The notes: a model not told the origin generated them from the letters alone. A stretch of DNA of 64,000 nt from Poecilobothrus nobilitatus (GCA_947095535.1 OX352772.1:47945445-48009444); one strand, 5' to 3'. Shown: positions 1 to 12,265, counted from the first letter of the stretch. Numbers and translations are program-made.

Positions 1-734
1 TTTGTAATGATTTTTTTTTAGTTCTTTATTTTTGTTTTTTTTTGCAATTTTATTTCGCAGTTTTTTTTTTGTTTTATTTTTTTTCGAATTTCGTTGTAAT
101 CATATGTGGTTAGTTGATTATTTTATTCAACGAAAAATATTTTTTATTATATTATGATTAAAGCGGTCTGTGTTTTTAATTTTTTACTCAATCTATTGTT
201 TTCTTTTTTTTTTTTTGTGCAATTTTTTTTTTTTTATTTGTTTTTAAGTAAAAAATATTACTTGGACTTTACAATATTATAAAAAGATAAGAAATGCTTA
301 CAACAAAACCGATGATAAATTGAAAAGAAACAACAAAATATTAAAAAGAAATTCTAATTATATATTTAATAGAGATTATGATAATAACCAAAAACAATAG
401 TACTTATTTATTAAAAATATTTTTGCATATAAATATATTGCAGAATATTTATATATAGGTAATATGTATAAGGGATTCGAAATTAAGGGGGACTTTAGAG
501 ATGAATTCAAAATCAGGGAATTCGTATTTTACAGAATATTTATATATTATATGCACCTATATACATATGTATGTATTTGCAAGATTATGGATTAGGAGTT
601 GGATTTAAAATTAGGATATTTCCTTTTTCCAGAATACATATTTATATACATATATGTATATCTATATGCCAGATTTAGAATTTGGAGAAATTTTAAAGTT
701 GGATACAAAATCACGATTATACGCTTTTTCCAGA
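1..734. other. AT-rich non-coding flank
   Basis: No gene is visible. The stretch holds long T runs in the first 240 bases and catatatgtatg-type simple repeats around 420-680. The short open frame at 599-784 runs through such repeats, has no recognisable protein signature and is not called. Confidence 0.6.
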
Positions 735-1645
735 ATACAATCTGGTGGATAAGTGAAAAACGATTAACTGAAAAAATCGTTTAAATGAAAAATATTTTGT
801 GTGAAATATATTAATTTTTCACGTACTTATATCGAAACGCTTAAGTGAAAATTTTTTTTTTTGCTATGACATTTACTACTTATACATACATACATACATA
901 TTTAATATAATTAGTGTATTTTGAACTCTTCTCGAGGTATGAGGGGTTAAAGATGTTTTTGCGATTTTTCATAAAAAAATCTATAACTTTTGAGCAGCTT
1001 GCTATATATAGGGAGTTAAAAAAAATTGCGTTTTGTAGAGTTACTTGTCAGATTTAATTTTTGTGTACTAATGATTAGATATTAAGTTATGAAGGTTCAA
1101 AATGATTTAAAATGAAAAAATTATGTTTCAAACTCAATTTTCTTTTAAAACACCCTGTATTTGGGTACTTTTTATTGCATATTTCGAAACAGCTTTTCAA
1201 GGCCTATAATTACTACCCAATAATTTTTTCTCTATCTCTAACCGTTTTTGTTTTTGAGGTGTAAAGAATATAAAAATTTGTCTCGACATGCCCAATCATC
1301 CATTTCAAGCAAGACCATCGAGTCGGAACACCCTGTATATTTTCCACTTTATTATTTTTTTTATACTATTAATATATGTTTAAGAAATAAATTTTATGAA
1401 TAGATAAATTGTTATTTTTTGTTCTTTTTATACTATGTTTTGTGATATTAAATTATTTTATTTTTTCCTCAAAATAAAAATGAATTATGTACCAGTAAAA
1501 AATTAATTTCAATTGAATTTTTTTTTCATATAACTGAAAAACCTTTCACTTACGCGTTAGTGAAGAAATTTCACTTACGGATTAAAGGAAAAATGGATAA
1601 GGGAAACAAAAAATTTGTAAAACAATTTTTCACTTATCCGTTTTC
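735..1645. mobile_element. Non-autonomous DNA transposon candidate with subterminal inverted repeats
   Basis: An exact 14-bp inverted pair bounds the region: GGATAAGTGAAAAA at 747-760 and TTTTTCACTTATCC at 1626-1639. Related motifs repeat inside each end in opposite orientation: left variants at about 778-793 and 838-852 (AAATGAAAAA, TTAAGTGAAAA), right variants TTTCACTTACGCG at 1544-1556 and TTTCACTTACGG at 1569-1580. Multiple subterminal inverted motifs are typical of cut-and-paste DNA transposons and their MITEs. The interior (about 900-1340) has no transposase frame. It contains two ACACCCTGTAT motifs (about 1150 and 1328), a sequence often met in insect repeats, so a second older element may be nested here. 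Exact ends and superfamily are not resolved. Confidence 0.5.
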
Positions 1646-4600
1646 GACTGTATATAAATACATAATCCTAATTTTGCAATTATCTATAAAATGCTGTATG
1701 TATTCTAAGAAAAATAAGAGAAAAAAAATTAAAGACAAATAATTAAATAATTAAATTGAAAAAAAAAAATAAAATAAAAAAACCAGATTTTTCAAAACGA
1801 GATTTTGAAAAAACATGATTTTGTAAAAACAAGATTTTGAAAAACGATATTTTGTACCAGACCGATGTGTACCTAATTAATTAATATTTTATGACAAAAA
1901 TTAAACTTTTTTTTTGTGGTTAAAAGTTTTGATCCGGGTCTTTTGTTTAATTACAAAGTCAAATTCATATTATTATAGTGTTAAACTAATTTAATGTCTT
2001 GTACATACATATGTACATACATATTCCTATTAAAGTGAAAAATATTAAAGTGTTATGGATAATTATAGGTGACATCATAATATATGTATGTATATACAAA
2101 ATATGATTAAAGAAAATTTTAGATCATTTTCTCTTATTTTATTGAACTTAAAAGTTAGTTAATAAAAGAAGAAAAGTAGAATAAGGTCACTTGGATCAAA
2201 AAATTAACAGGTTGTCAAACATATTGTTTAATTTATAAATGTTATTTATACTGTCAATTTATATTGTGACTTATGCTTCATTACCGCTAAGTGGTATATG
2301 TTGTCAATTATGTTGTTAATCGATTTGTTCATTTATAGGTATAAACACCTGTCAGTTTATGTCGATTTTTATCAAATTGCATGTTAACTCAAATTGTTGC
2401 CAATTGAGTGATATTATAATTGAAAATTTATAAATATAATTGCGACTTGGTGTTTACAAGATACTTTAATTATAGTTGCAATTAGATTTTTTCAAATTGA
2501 TTGTAAATATGTTAGATAAGTTTTTAAAAAAGCTGATTATTTATATGCGACAGTAAAATCATTATTTTTATATGAATCTAAAAAAAAAGGATATGTAAAA
2601 CTTTTTCTACTATTGGTTTTATTTCAATGCAAAACAATGACAAAGAAAGTTATGATCAACTTGAAGAAAAAATATAATGTTTAAAACATTCGTCTAAATC
2701 GTTGAATCATTCTCTATTTTATATAACGGTAAAATAAAAAAGTTCAATTTTAATTAAAAAAAAAACTCTGTTTACTTTCTCTTAAAATTAACCTTTCGAT
2801 CTGCACCTTGACATTACATCATGGGAAGGTATTGGAACATTCTGGTGAGCTTAAAAAAATGTACATAGAGCTAAATAAAAATGAAATTAGTCATAGTATA
2901 TTTTGGTTGTTTCTAAAGAAAAAAAAAAATAGGTGTCTGGATTTCACGTACACATTCAAAAACTTTTTTTCGTCCTTAAATCTTTTAAATATTTATAAAA
3001 CTTATATAAGACTAAATGCTGGAGATTGATGCACACATTTCGGGGGAAACCACAAAATTCGGTTTTTCGAAAAAGTAGAAAACAGAGTATAAAGCATAAA
3101 AAATTATAGTGTCTCACAACGCTTTTTCTACTTGGCCTCCGAAAATTTACGGTATTTTATAGATGTCTTGTAGGAGTGAATACTTGTTCTGACGAGTTAA
3201 AAAGTCTGATTAATTGATATCATCAGTAAAACACTTCGAAAGAAAAACAAAAAATAATAAGCTTAAGTCCGTTTTTACGAAATTTAAGTTACTATTTGGG
3301 TTACAGAAAAGTATTTTTAAAATTAGTTATGTGTTGCCAAAAAACTGTCTGTCGCAAAGAAAGGAATAATAAAAATTATATTGAAGAATTTATAATTTTA
3401 GAATCAGAAATTGAAATTTTCTAAATGTAAATACAAAATACAAATATCTTACAAAATTGCATTCAAAATTACATTCTTATGATTATAATGTGGAATTTAA
3501 ATATGCATTACAAGAAATAACTAAAAAAAAGAGACAGGTTGAAATTATGTAAGGAATTGCTGACCATAAATCACTCTTAAATTCCATTAAGAAATTTCAC
3601 AGTCGAGTAGGTGCAGTAAATGCATTGAATGCATTGATTTGAAGTAGTATTTCGATTACCAAAATAACTATGTAAAAGTTATTTCAAATGTACTAAGAAT
3701 TATTGCTTTTGTTTTTATTAAATTGTTATTATGCCGTTGTTATTTAGGGTAATAATTTTTAAAGAGTGGTGTTTTGCTATATTCAACAACATATACATCT
3801 GCTTCATTACTATATATTTAGTTTTTGTCAAATTATAGAATGAAGAGTTTATTGAAAATAAAATTTTACATAATAAATATAACAATCACATTTTGATTTT
3901 ATAAAATAAAATTTTTTCTGCAAAAAGTATTTGTTTGAGTACTCGAATACTTTTAAACGAGTAACGGTGATTAGGAAAAATGTTTTCTGATTTTGTAGCA
4001 AAATTAATAAAAATTACTTTTATATTTTCATTATAATATATATAAAGCTTCTTCTAACAAAACTATTTCTTATCAAAAATATGAAGCATTTTTTGGAGTG
4101 CAATTTAATATTTTCGATTCCAAAGGAGCCCTTTTAGTTCTTTATAAGTTGTATGAATATTTCAATATTTATACGCGTCATGTAGTCTGTTTTTACTACT
4201 ACTGTTTCTGAGCTTTATAATTTTTGTTTTGGGAATCATGGTTCTAATTCGCCCTTCTTGGATGCTGAGAAAATTTTTAAGCCCTTAATATAAAAGTCAG
4301 CGATATATAATCATGGTGGAGTATCATTGAATAGAACAATGTAATACAAGCACATATATCACTAGCTTTATATATATAAAAACTTAATGGTTTTGTTTTA
4401 TAGGTATAGGTAATATATTGAGAATCAATATATTATTTTATTAGTTAGATTCATATGCTAATACAACTTTTCTATTGAATTTTATTTTTACAATATTCTT
4501 TATTTTTTTGTATTGTAAATGAAATTTTCTATCAGTTTTTAAGCGCTAGTCAAACTCTTAGAAAGGATTCCTTTGTATATTCCTGCTGTTGGTTTGATTA

Positions 4601-5391
4601 AATAAAGGGAGCAAGTGAGGGAGAAAAATGAAAGAAAAGGGAGGAATTGAATACGAACTTAAAAAGGTCCTTTATGAATAAGTGCAAATTGTAAAATGGA
4701 ATATTGCCAACAGTGGCGAACACATTAAATGGGAGCATGTTCCACATTTTAGCTCTTCTCACAATAAATTAGTTTTCATAAACAGTTTGAAACCACCAAG
4801 AAATTCCCACAGTGTACATATGGATACTTAAAGTGAGATTATCTTATAGAATAGAAAATTTTATTCAATCTAATTGGAAAAATCTTGGAACCTTGGAAAA
4901 TTTAATTCAATAATCTGGTTTAAATTTGAAAAACCATATCATTCATCGTTATGTTAAACTATTTACAAGTGTTCTAAAAAATCATAAAAATGAAACTCAA
5001 TCTCTTAAAATTAGACTCAAAATATGTACAGAAAGACAGAAAAATTAGACTCAAAATATATGTACAAAAGAATTAAAACTGTCAATCTAATAAAAAAATT
5101 TTTTTTTTAATATTTTAAAATTAAAATTTATAGTTTTTTAAATTTTTGACATAAAGGGACACAATCAAAACAAAAAATTTATTTGTAAATTAGTTTGAAT
5201 AGCAAAATAATCAATTAATTTTTTTTTTTTTAAATTATTATGACTAGACCATAATTTCTTATGCTAAAATATTGATTACATTAGTTATGTTGCAAACAAA
5301 CATCTGTAATTTAAAAAATATGGTTTTTATTGTGATATGTTATTATTAAAACGATTTTTAAATAAAAATTGTTGACTTAATTTATTGTTTA

Positions 5392-5423
<32 letters not shown>

Positions 5424-5790
5424 GAAAATCTTTAAAAATAGACACATGTTGAAGCGTTTTAAGTAATTTTTTTATTATTTGTTCTTTCAACATGATTACA
5501 AACAAATGAAAAGTAAACACACAGTTTTTTTGTAATGTGTGTGGTGTGTCCATATTTTAATTTTTAATAAAAAATTTATGTTCTCCAATCTCTTATTATT
5601 ATGTTTATTTAATTTTTTTAAAAATCAGGTTATAAATTTTTAATTTTTTATATTTAAAAATAAGTTTTTTATTTTGAAAATTATTAACAAGCAAAAGATA
5701 ATTTAGCAAGAGTGGAGTTACCGGACTAAGCGAAAATAGAATATTTAATAAATTATGAGAAACTTTTATTTTTTATATTACTTTTATATT
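1646..5790. other. AT-rich intergenic or intronic DNA, no gene seen
   Basis: I see no coding region. Minor structure: an imperfect tandem of about 18 bp (variants of aaaacgagattttgaaa) at 1783-1857, a 30-odd-base direct duplication near 5007-5060, and an A tract of 28 bases at about 5396-5423. The short frame at 2808-3029 has no domain signature or sensible splice context. Confidence 0.6.
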
Positions 5791-5961
5791 AGGGGCCAAT
5801 GATGTCCTAGTGGGTAAGAGGGTATGAAATACGCTGTAAAAATCGAGGGTGTGTGAGTTTAAATCTCACACACGTCGTAAGAGTTATTCCCCCTTACGAC
5901 ATTTACAGCCAAGCCTGAACAGGAAAGCCTGTGTAATTTCCTTTCCAAAAAAAAAAAAAAA
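5791..5961 (+). mobile_element. tRNA-derived SINE, copy 1 (poly-A class)
   Basis: The 5' part is tRNA-like. An A-box-like TAGTGGGTAAGAGGG lies at 5808-5822 and a B-box-like AGTTTAAATCTCA at 5856-5868, with the spacing expected of an internal RNA polymerase III promoter. A non-tRNA body follows, with a short inverted segment around CGTCGTAAG...CTTACGAC, then aggaaagcctgtgta and an A15 tail at 5947-5961. It aligns along its length with the copy at 11928-12111, including the gccTGaacAGGAAAGCCTGTGTA segment, so the two are one family. No clean target-site duplication is visible here. Confidence 0.8.
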
Positions 5962-7078
5962 CTTATATGTATTCTTAAACCTATTTGAAAAATAAAATAA
6001 TAATTAACGTTGGTTTCTTTTTTTTTTACTATTTAGTCCGTATTGGATATGCCTTATTTAAAAAATGGTTTAAAAGGTTTAGCTGCCAGGACCATTAGCT
6101 ATTATAACATCCACTATAAAAATAGTTTAGCTGTGGGTGTTATAATAGTTAAAACAATACCTATATATTATAGTCTTTATAGCACAAGACAACATATTGT
6201 AATCATGATAGATATTATACCTATATAAGATTTTCATTAAAATATTTTTCACAAGCAAGAAGGATTAACATTTTTTTTATAGGAATAAAATATCATAAAA
6301 ATAATTATGATTTGTCATAATATGAATGCGTAAGTAACATATAAAAAGAATTAGTCTAGGTTAATTCACTGTGCACAATTCATTATGAATAAATTTCAAG
6401 AGATTTTTCTAAAATTTTTGTAAAAAAATAAATATTTAGTTAGATTTTAATACAGTAAATTTTTCACTACATTATAAATTGTTCAGAACAGTGATCCACG
6501 GTGAAATATGTACAGTGAATTTTCACCAAAGTAAATTGTTCACACGATTCGGACATGAATAATTCAATTTTTGGTTTTCGGTGGAGAGTTTGAAACCTAA
6601 AACAAAGAATACGAGGGAAGGATTGGTTTTAAAAAGTGATTATACCTAATATCAAAAGGATATCAGTATAGTCGAACAAACAAATAAATAAACGAAAAAA
6701 CTTGTTATTTATATCATACAACTGTTGGCATATAATCATGTCTTTGTATCAATTTTCTTTTACAAAAGAAATAATTTTCGATTCGTTTTATACTTCACAG
6801 ATGATTTTTATAAAAATTTATATAAGTGAAAAATTATTAGTTTAAAGTAACTAATAATTGTCTACGCAATGCAACAAAATAAAAATATTGAAGAGTCCAA
6901 TAGTGTTGAAGGACGGAACACTGCTAAAATAAAACAAACATACAAATTATTTTCTTTTCTAATAAAAGAAATATATTATGTAAATGAGATAAAATTTAAT
7001 TGGTATTTTAATATAAGAGTTTTTTAATATTAAAAAATCAGAATTACCTAAATTTTAAATTGATCTTCTTTACAATTT
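5962..7078. other. Non-coding stretch with one strong hairpin
   Basis: No gene is seen. The only notable structure is an inverted repeat at 6099-6114 and 6133-6148. The open frame 6043-6228 simply spans that hairpin and has no other support. Confidence 0.55.
6099..6148. repeat. 16-bp hairpin
   Basis: CTATTATAACATCCAC (6099-6114) is the reverse complement of GTGGGTGTTATAATAG (6133-6148) apart from one G-T position, leaving an 18-base loop. It may be a small foldback element or the core of a MITE; no function is implied. Confidence 0.6.
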
Positions 7079-7161
7079 TATTTATTTTTGAATATTACGT
7101 ATTACACTGAATTATGCAATATTGATAAAGCCAGGCTGACTGCCAGGGCCATTGTGGCCTG
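7079..7161 (-). mobile_element. LINE-like 3' tail fragment
   Basis: On the minus strand the segment ends in an AAATAAA-type tail. It shares the ordered blocks GGCC(A/T)...ATGCAATATT (as AATATTGCAT) and GTAATATT with the segment at 44609-44711 and with the tail of the SINE at 12433-12696. That makes it the 3' end of a dispersed retroelement family. No coding part remains. Confidence 0.5.
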
Positions 7162-7319
7162 ATTTTAATGTATCTTACTTTATCTCTAGGTTTACTACTT
7201 TCTTAATTAATCTGTATATTATTTAATTTTAATATTTAACAAATTTTCTTTCAATATTGTAATTCATGTTTTTATATATAAATTTCAGTTTTATTTTGTT
7301 TTTATATTCACATTTTGTT

Positions 7320-8866
7320 ATACCCTACACCTATTATATATATATGTATAGTATATTTGGTATGGTGTTTGTAACCACCAAAAGGAAGCGAGTTAGGTAT
7401 AGACATGTATATATATTCTGAATCAGGATCACCGCCGGAGTCGATTTAGTGATGTCCGTCCGTCCGTCCGTACGCACGATAACTCAAAAAATAATGATGC
7501 TATCTTGATGAAATTTATATAGCAGGTTACTAATTACGAAAGAAAGGCTAAGTTCGAATCTGGACAAAATCCGTCCATGGGTTCGGATTCTGGAAGCTTC
7601 CGAATGATTCCGGAGCAAACGAGATTATCTCCAAAAGTAACAAAGATAGAACCTTCAAATTTTGTACAATGATGTTTCTTCCCGTTCGATTTATGTCTCT
7701 GAAATTTAAGAGGATTTGGTCCATGGGTTTGGATTTGGAAGCTTCCGAACGAGCCCCAGAGCAAATGAGATTATCTCCAAAACCAATAAAGATATAACCT
7801 TTACTTTTGGCAGAATGGTGTTCTTTCATGTATGATTTAGGCCTCTGAAATTTAAGAGGATTTGGTCCATGGGTTTGGATTTGGAAGCTTCCGAACGAGC
7901 ACCAGAGCAAATGAGATTATCTCCAAAACCAACAAAGATATAACCTTTAAATTTTATACAATGATGTTCCTTCCCGTTCGATTTATGTCTCTGAAATTTA
8001 AGAGGATTTGGTCCATGGGTTTGGATTTGGAAGCTTCCGAACGAGCCCCAGAGCAAATGAGATTATCTCCAAAACCAATAAAAATATAACCTTTACTTTT
8101 GGCAGAATGGTGTTCTTTCATGTATGATTTAGGCCTCTGAAATTTAAGAGGATTTGGTCCATGGGTTTGGATTTGGAAGCTTCCGAACGAGCACCAGAGC
8201 AAATGAGATTATCTCCAAAACCAACAAAGATATAATAACCTTTAAATTTGGCAGGGTGGTGTTCTTTCATGTTTTATTTAAGTCTCTGAAATGTGAGAAG
8301 ATTTGGTCCATGGGTTGGGGTTTTGGAAGCTTCCGAACGAGCCCCAGAGCAAACGAGTGTATCTCCACAACCAACAAAGATAGAACTTTTATTTTTAGTA
8401 CAAAGGTGTTCTGTTATGTTTCTTTTCTGTAAAATTGGAAACTGACATTTGAAAGAATTTGAACCATGGGTTCGTATTTTGGAAACTTCCGGACGAGCAC
8501 AAGAGCAACGAGCATATCTCCAAAACCAACAAAAGTAGAACCTTTAAATTTAATAGAATGGTGTTCTGGCAAGTTTTCTTTTTATTCCTGAGATGGATTC
8601 GATGAATTGGAGTGGCAATTCGGGTAGCTGACACAAACCTCCCAAGGACTACTAATCTTCGAAAATAATTAAGATAGAAACTTAAAATTTTATACAAGGG
8701 TGTCAAGCATATCCCAAGCGGATGTCTCTTTTACGTTCTTGAAATTCGAGTTGAATAAGACAGAAAATGGAAGAAGTTGAAGCAGCTGCCAAAAACACTA
8801 ATGGATTTTTAATTTAATTCGAATTATTCAGGTGTAGGGTATTAATAAGTCGGTTGCATCGACTTA
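7320..8866 (+). mobile_element. Helentron/DINE-like non-autonomous element, copy A
   Basis: ATACCCTACACC at 7320-7331 is the exact reverse complement of GGTGTAGGGTAT at 8831-8842. Four bases outside the 3' copy is a perfect 7-bp hairpin, TAAGTCG (8846-8852) with CGACTTA (8860-8866). The 5' part holds GTTTGTAAC (about 7368), a GAGTCGATTTAG block and the microsatellite GTCCGTCCGTCCGTAC (from about 7448), which the copy at 42104-43666 matches in the same order. The middle is filled with seven tandem units of about 146-156 bp. Terminal inverted repeats, a 3' palindrome and internal tandem repeats are typical of Helentron-associated DINE elements. There is no protein-coding part, and the class assignment is inference. 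Confidence 0.65.
7591..8630 (+). repeat. Seven tandem units of ~146 bp with a two-unit higher-order pattern
   Basis: The marker TGGAAGCTTCCGAA recurs at 7591, 7736, 7882, 8028, 8174 and 8324, with a diverged form at 8480. Spacing is 145, 146, 146, 146, 150 and 156 bases. Units alternate between two types: one with ATACAATGATGTTCCTTCCC-like sequence, the other with GGCAGAATGGTGTTCTTTCA. The pair starting near 7661 is repeated almost exactly from about 7953, giving a 292-bp higher-order repeat. Units toward the right end are more diverged. Open frames on both strands in this stretch are periodic shadows of the repeat, not genes. Confidence 0.85.
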
Positions 8867-8889
8867 CTGTTACATTTACTTGTTTTTAT

Positions 8890-9404
8890 TATGCTTTTAG
8901 GTTATTTTAGAGGTTTCAATTTCAAATTTTATCTTCTTTTTCTATTATTTAAATTGTATTTCTGCGATATTAAAGTCACTAGCTATCTTTTGAATTAGTT
9001 TTATTCTATTGAGGTGGGTTTGAAGAAGGTGTTGTGTGTCTAGATTATGGTTTCCTAAAATATTTAAAGTGAAAGAACTTTCGGTGAAAACACAATTTTA
9101 TTTTTAACTGCTTTAGAAAAGAATGGTTTTTTTATTAATTCATATTTTTTTAGTTTATCGTCATACCATGGTTCTTAATATAATATGTCTATATGTTATA
9201 TGAAATTTTTTAATGGCATGTATGTATATGACAAGTTTAAATGATTTTTTTTCTAAAATATGTCTACTTAAAAAAATTGTAGGTACTTTATTTAATTCCT
9301 TATATTATAAATAGACATTATATTAATTTACTCAATTTCGTTTCAAATAGTATAACAGTATAGCAGTCTAATCAACAATTTTAGTAATGTATAGTCGACC
9401 ACCT
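8890..9404. other. Non-coding AT-rich stretch
   Basis: I see no gene, repeat element or regulatory signature here beyond simple AT-rich sequence. Confidence 0.5.
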
Positions 9405-9410
9405 AACCCT

Positions 9411-10651
9411 ACCCAGCGGGGAAAAGAAGCATTCCAGCATGCATGCTGCAAGCATTCCCAGTAAGGTAAGAAGCGCTTCCTGTTCCATTCTTTTATTGCT
9501 TCTTTTTTCATATAGATGTCCGCAAAAAGAAGCAACTTCTTCGTACTTTTACTTCATAAGCTTTCCTTTGAGTGATTCAGAATGCATAACTGGGAAGGCA
9601 TCTAGAATGCATGACTGGGAAGGCATTTAGAAGGCATGACTGTGAAGGCATTTAGAAGGCATGACTGGGAAGGCATTTATTAGGCATGTAGAATGCATAA
9701 TTAAGAAGGCATGTGGAATGCATGACTTTAATGGCATGTAGAATGCTATGAATTAATAAACTATATAGAAGGATGTATTTCAATCTTATAAGTGTACAAA
9801 TTAAATGACAAAAACAAGTTTTCCTTTTAATATGTAAGAGTTTCTTTATTTTATACTTTTTTATGAAGCTTTTTAAATAAAAAATAGTTTAATTTGATTA
9901 AAATTTTATAACAATAAATAATTTTATCGACATACATATTATATAAATAAAAAAAATAGTTACATTAATATTATTAATATAAACATTTTTAGATCAATTT
10001 GATCGTTCATAAAATTATCCCGATAAGGATTATAAAATATAAAAATTTTCAATATAAGTATTCCAAAAACAAATACATAAATTATTTACTTTAAAAATTA
10101 AAAAAAAATATAAATATTAAATGTTTTTGCATTAAATTTATTTTTTCTGCACGAAATCCAGCTCTCATATTCTCTCCAAATTGGACGAATAAAATATATA
10201 TTATATATAATAGATTTTACTGGTAAATGGCAATATGATAAAACTTTCCAAAAAGATCAATTACAACCTTGCACTAGCGTAAATCACAGTACAATGAATC
10301 ATCTATTAATTTTTTTTCAAATAATTATTATTTAAACATAAAACAAGCAGAAGCATAACGGCAACGGCATTCGTAACGGCATTATCGAAAACAACAAAAA
10401 TTCATAGCCATGATAAAAATATGTAAGTATGTATATACATATGCCCTTCAGAGGTATACAAAAAGATATTTCATTCGCTTCGATTTAAAAAAAAAATAAA
10501 AAAAGATCCCATTTGCTTCCGAAGCGTTTCTTTAGAAGCGTTTTAGAATGCATGATTTATTGTTTCTCATTCATCACACGATTTTTCTTGTTTTAAATGA
10601 GTGCTTCTCGATACCTTCCAGAGGAAGCGCTTCTCTTTTGTCCCGTTGGGT
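9411..10651. mobile_element. TIR element, possible DNA transposon derivative, carrying a 25-bp minisatellite
   Basis: The left end ACCCAGCGGGGAAAAGAAGC (9411-9430) matches, as an imperfect inverted repeat, the right end around 10627-10651, which reads TCTTTTGTCCCGTTGGGT. The motif GAAGCG/CGCTTC recurs near both ends (about 9471, 10519-10540 and 10623), suggesting subterminal repeats. Between them are the minisatellite at 9580-9740 and AT-rich filler without a transposase frame. The length of about 1.24 kb fits a non-autonomous element. The superfamily is not determinable by eye. Confidence 0.45.
9580..9740 (+). repeat. 25-bp minisatellite, about six units
   Basis: Units begin at 9581, 9606, 9631 and 9656 with consensus AATGCATGACTGGGAAGGCA plus tttag, then degrade through 9682-9740. 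The palindromic core GCATGC/ATGCAT is frequent. It sits inside the 9411-10651 element. Confidence 0.8.
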
Positions 10652-10659
10652 ATGTACAT

Positions 10660-11915
10660 TCGTTTCAATAACTTGATGATTTTTAACTGATACATTCATA
10701 TATAAAACGATGCAATCAAATGTTTTAGAAATTAGGGTATAAAACATTTTCTTTAATTTGAATAAGTTTTCAAAAATTATATTCAAGTAAAATTTTATTG
10801 ATTGATTAAATTTTAAAATCATTTTTTTTATAAGCATTGTTATTATTTCTAAAATCAATTATTTTTCTATCATTAGTTATAAAATATGATACTAAGTTTT
10901 GTTGAAAGATTTCAATTCCACTTGTAATTCTTCAACTTAGTTATAAAAGAATTGAACCTCTGCACTCTTTACTAATACAATAGCAGGATAAATGTACATA
11001 TATATAAATATTTATTTATTTATCATTCATAAGATGAAATGCCCTACCCTTCACTCTTAATTTCAGAAAAAAAATTTGCAACTCATTCATATAAATCTAT
11101 AATGAATTTAACGACAAAAAAAAAACCTATTTATTGTTTATATATATATGTATATATATATATTGTAATACAAGAGGGACTTTTTATGAATAAATGGTCA
11201 AATTTATAACAAATTATAATAAAATACAAAGAATAAAAAGATAAAAAAAAAATAAAGTTGCAATTATAGCGGCATTACGCTTCAAGATTTTCAGATCTAC
11301 ATATATAAATTTTAAAAATTTATGTGGGTTTATGTTTTTAAAGTCTGTTTGAACGTTTCGTTTTATTTTTTTTATTTCAGAATATTATATTTTAGTTATA
11401 TTTTGGATTTCTAAATAAGACTAGAAGAAATTTCAAACTATAATTTGAAAGAATATCCAAAATTCTGGTGAACTATTCAGTTCTTATAACTGCGTCGGGA
11501 AAATTTTATGAACAACATGAGGCTTTTTTTCTTTCTTCTGTTTAATTTTTCTTTTTTGTTCTTCTTTTGAGATGTTGTAGTCCAATAGTACTTATCTAAA
11601 GAATTTTAAAAATAAGATTAAAAGTGGTGATGGATTTGAAATACTTTTGAAAAATTTATTTTCTTAAGCAAATAAATTAAAATAAAAAAAATTTAGAGGT
11701 GTGCCTACAAAAAATTTAACTAAAATGAAAATTATAAAAAAGAGCTAATAAAATGATGAAAAAATGAAAATTGCACCTTTATTACATATTATTAAAACTT
11801 ACCCTTAATCTTAACCATGATATTATGGAAGAAACTCAGATTTATAAGCAATATAAAAGCCTTAATTAAAAACTTAAAATGTCATATAAAACTAGTTTTT
11901 TTTTTTACTGTAGGT
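10660..11915. other. Non-coding AT-rich stretch
   Basis: No gene is seen. The minus-strand frame at 10574-10858 overlaps the end of the preceding element and AT-rich flank, and is rejected. Tatatatgtatata simple repeats occur near 11140-11165. Confidence 0.5.
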
Positions 11916-11927
11916 AAAGAAAAGGAT

Positions 11928-12111
11928 GGGACCTCGGTGGTCTAGTAAGTAAGAGCGTATAAAATAAGCTGTAAACACCGAGGAAGTGTGGGTTCGAATT
12001 CCACATACGTCGTCAGAGTAATTCCCACATGTACACCCACGCCTGGAAAGGAAAGCCTGTGTAGTTCCCTTGTTACATTTATGTGTCTGGGAAATGCACT
12101 AAAAAAAAAAA
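11928..12111 (+). mobile_element. tRNA-derived SINE, copy 2, with intact target-site duplication
   Basis: The tRNA-like head has A-box TCTAGTAAGTAAGAGCG at 11941-11957 and a near-canonical B-box GGTTCGAATTCC at 11991-12002. The body matches the 5791-5961 copy (CCTGGAAAGGAAAGCCTGTG), and the element ends in an A tail at 12101-12111. The direct repeat AAAGAAAAGGAT occurs immediately on both sides (11916-11927 and 12112-12123), a perfect 12-bp target-site duplication that fixes the ends and implies a fairly recent insertion. Expression would be by RNA polymerase III if still active. Confidence 0.9.
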
Positions 12112-12265
12112 AAAGAAAAGGATATCGTACAATTGAACTTTTCTTTTCATTATAACCAAAATATATGAACTTTTATTACTATTAAATAATTATGACTAAT
12201 AGGGGTATAGGTATAATTATTTAGTATAATACGATTTATATTTGATTTCTGTTTTTAGTAGGGCG

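Noticed and set aside
7534..8706. Seven overlapping open frames on both strands, up to 120 codons, with repeated peptides
   Set aside because: They arise from the periodic 146-bp repeat, whose unit length variations shift frames. Peptides on both strands repeat in step with the DNA units, and no domain is recognisable.
11928..12002. Functional tRNA gene
   Set aside because: A- and B-boxes are good, but the sequence continues into a SINE body with an A tail and target-site duplication, so it is a SINE head.
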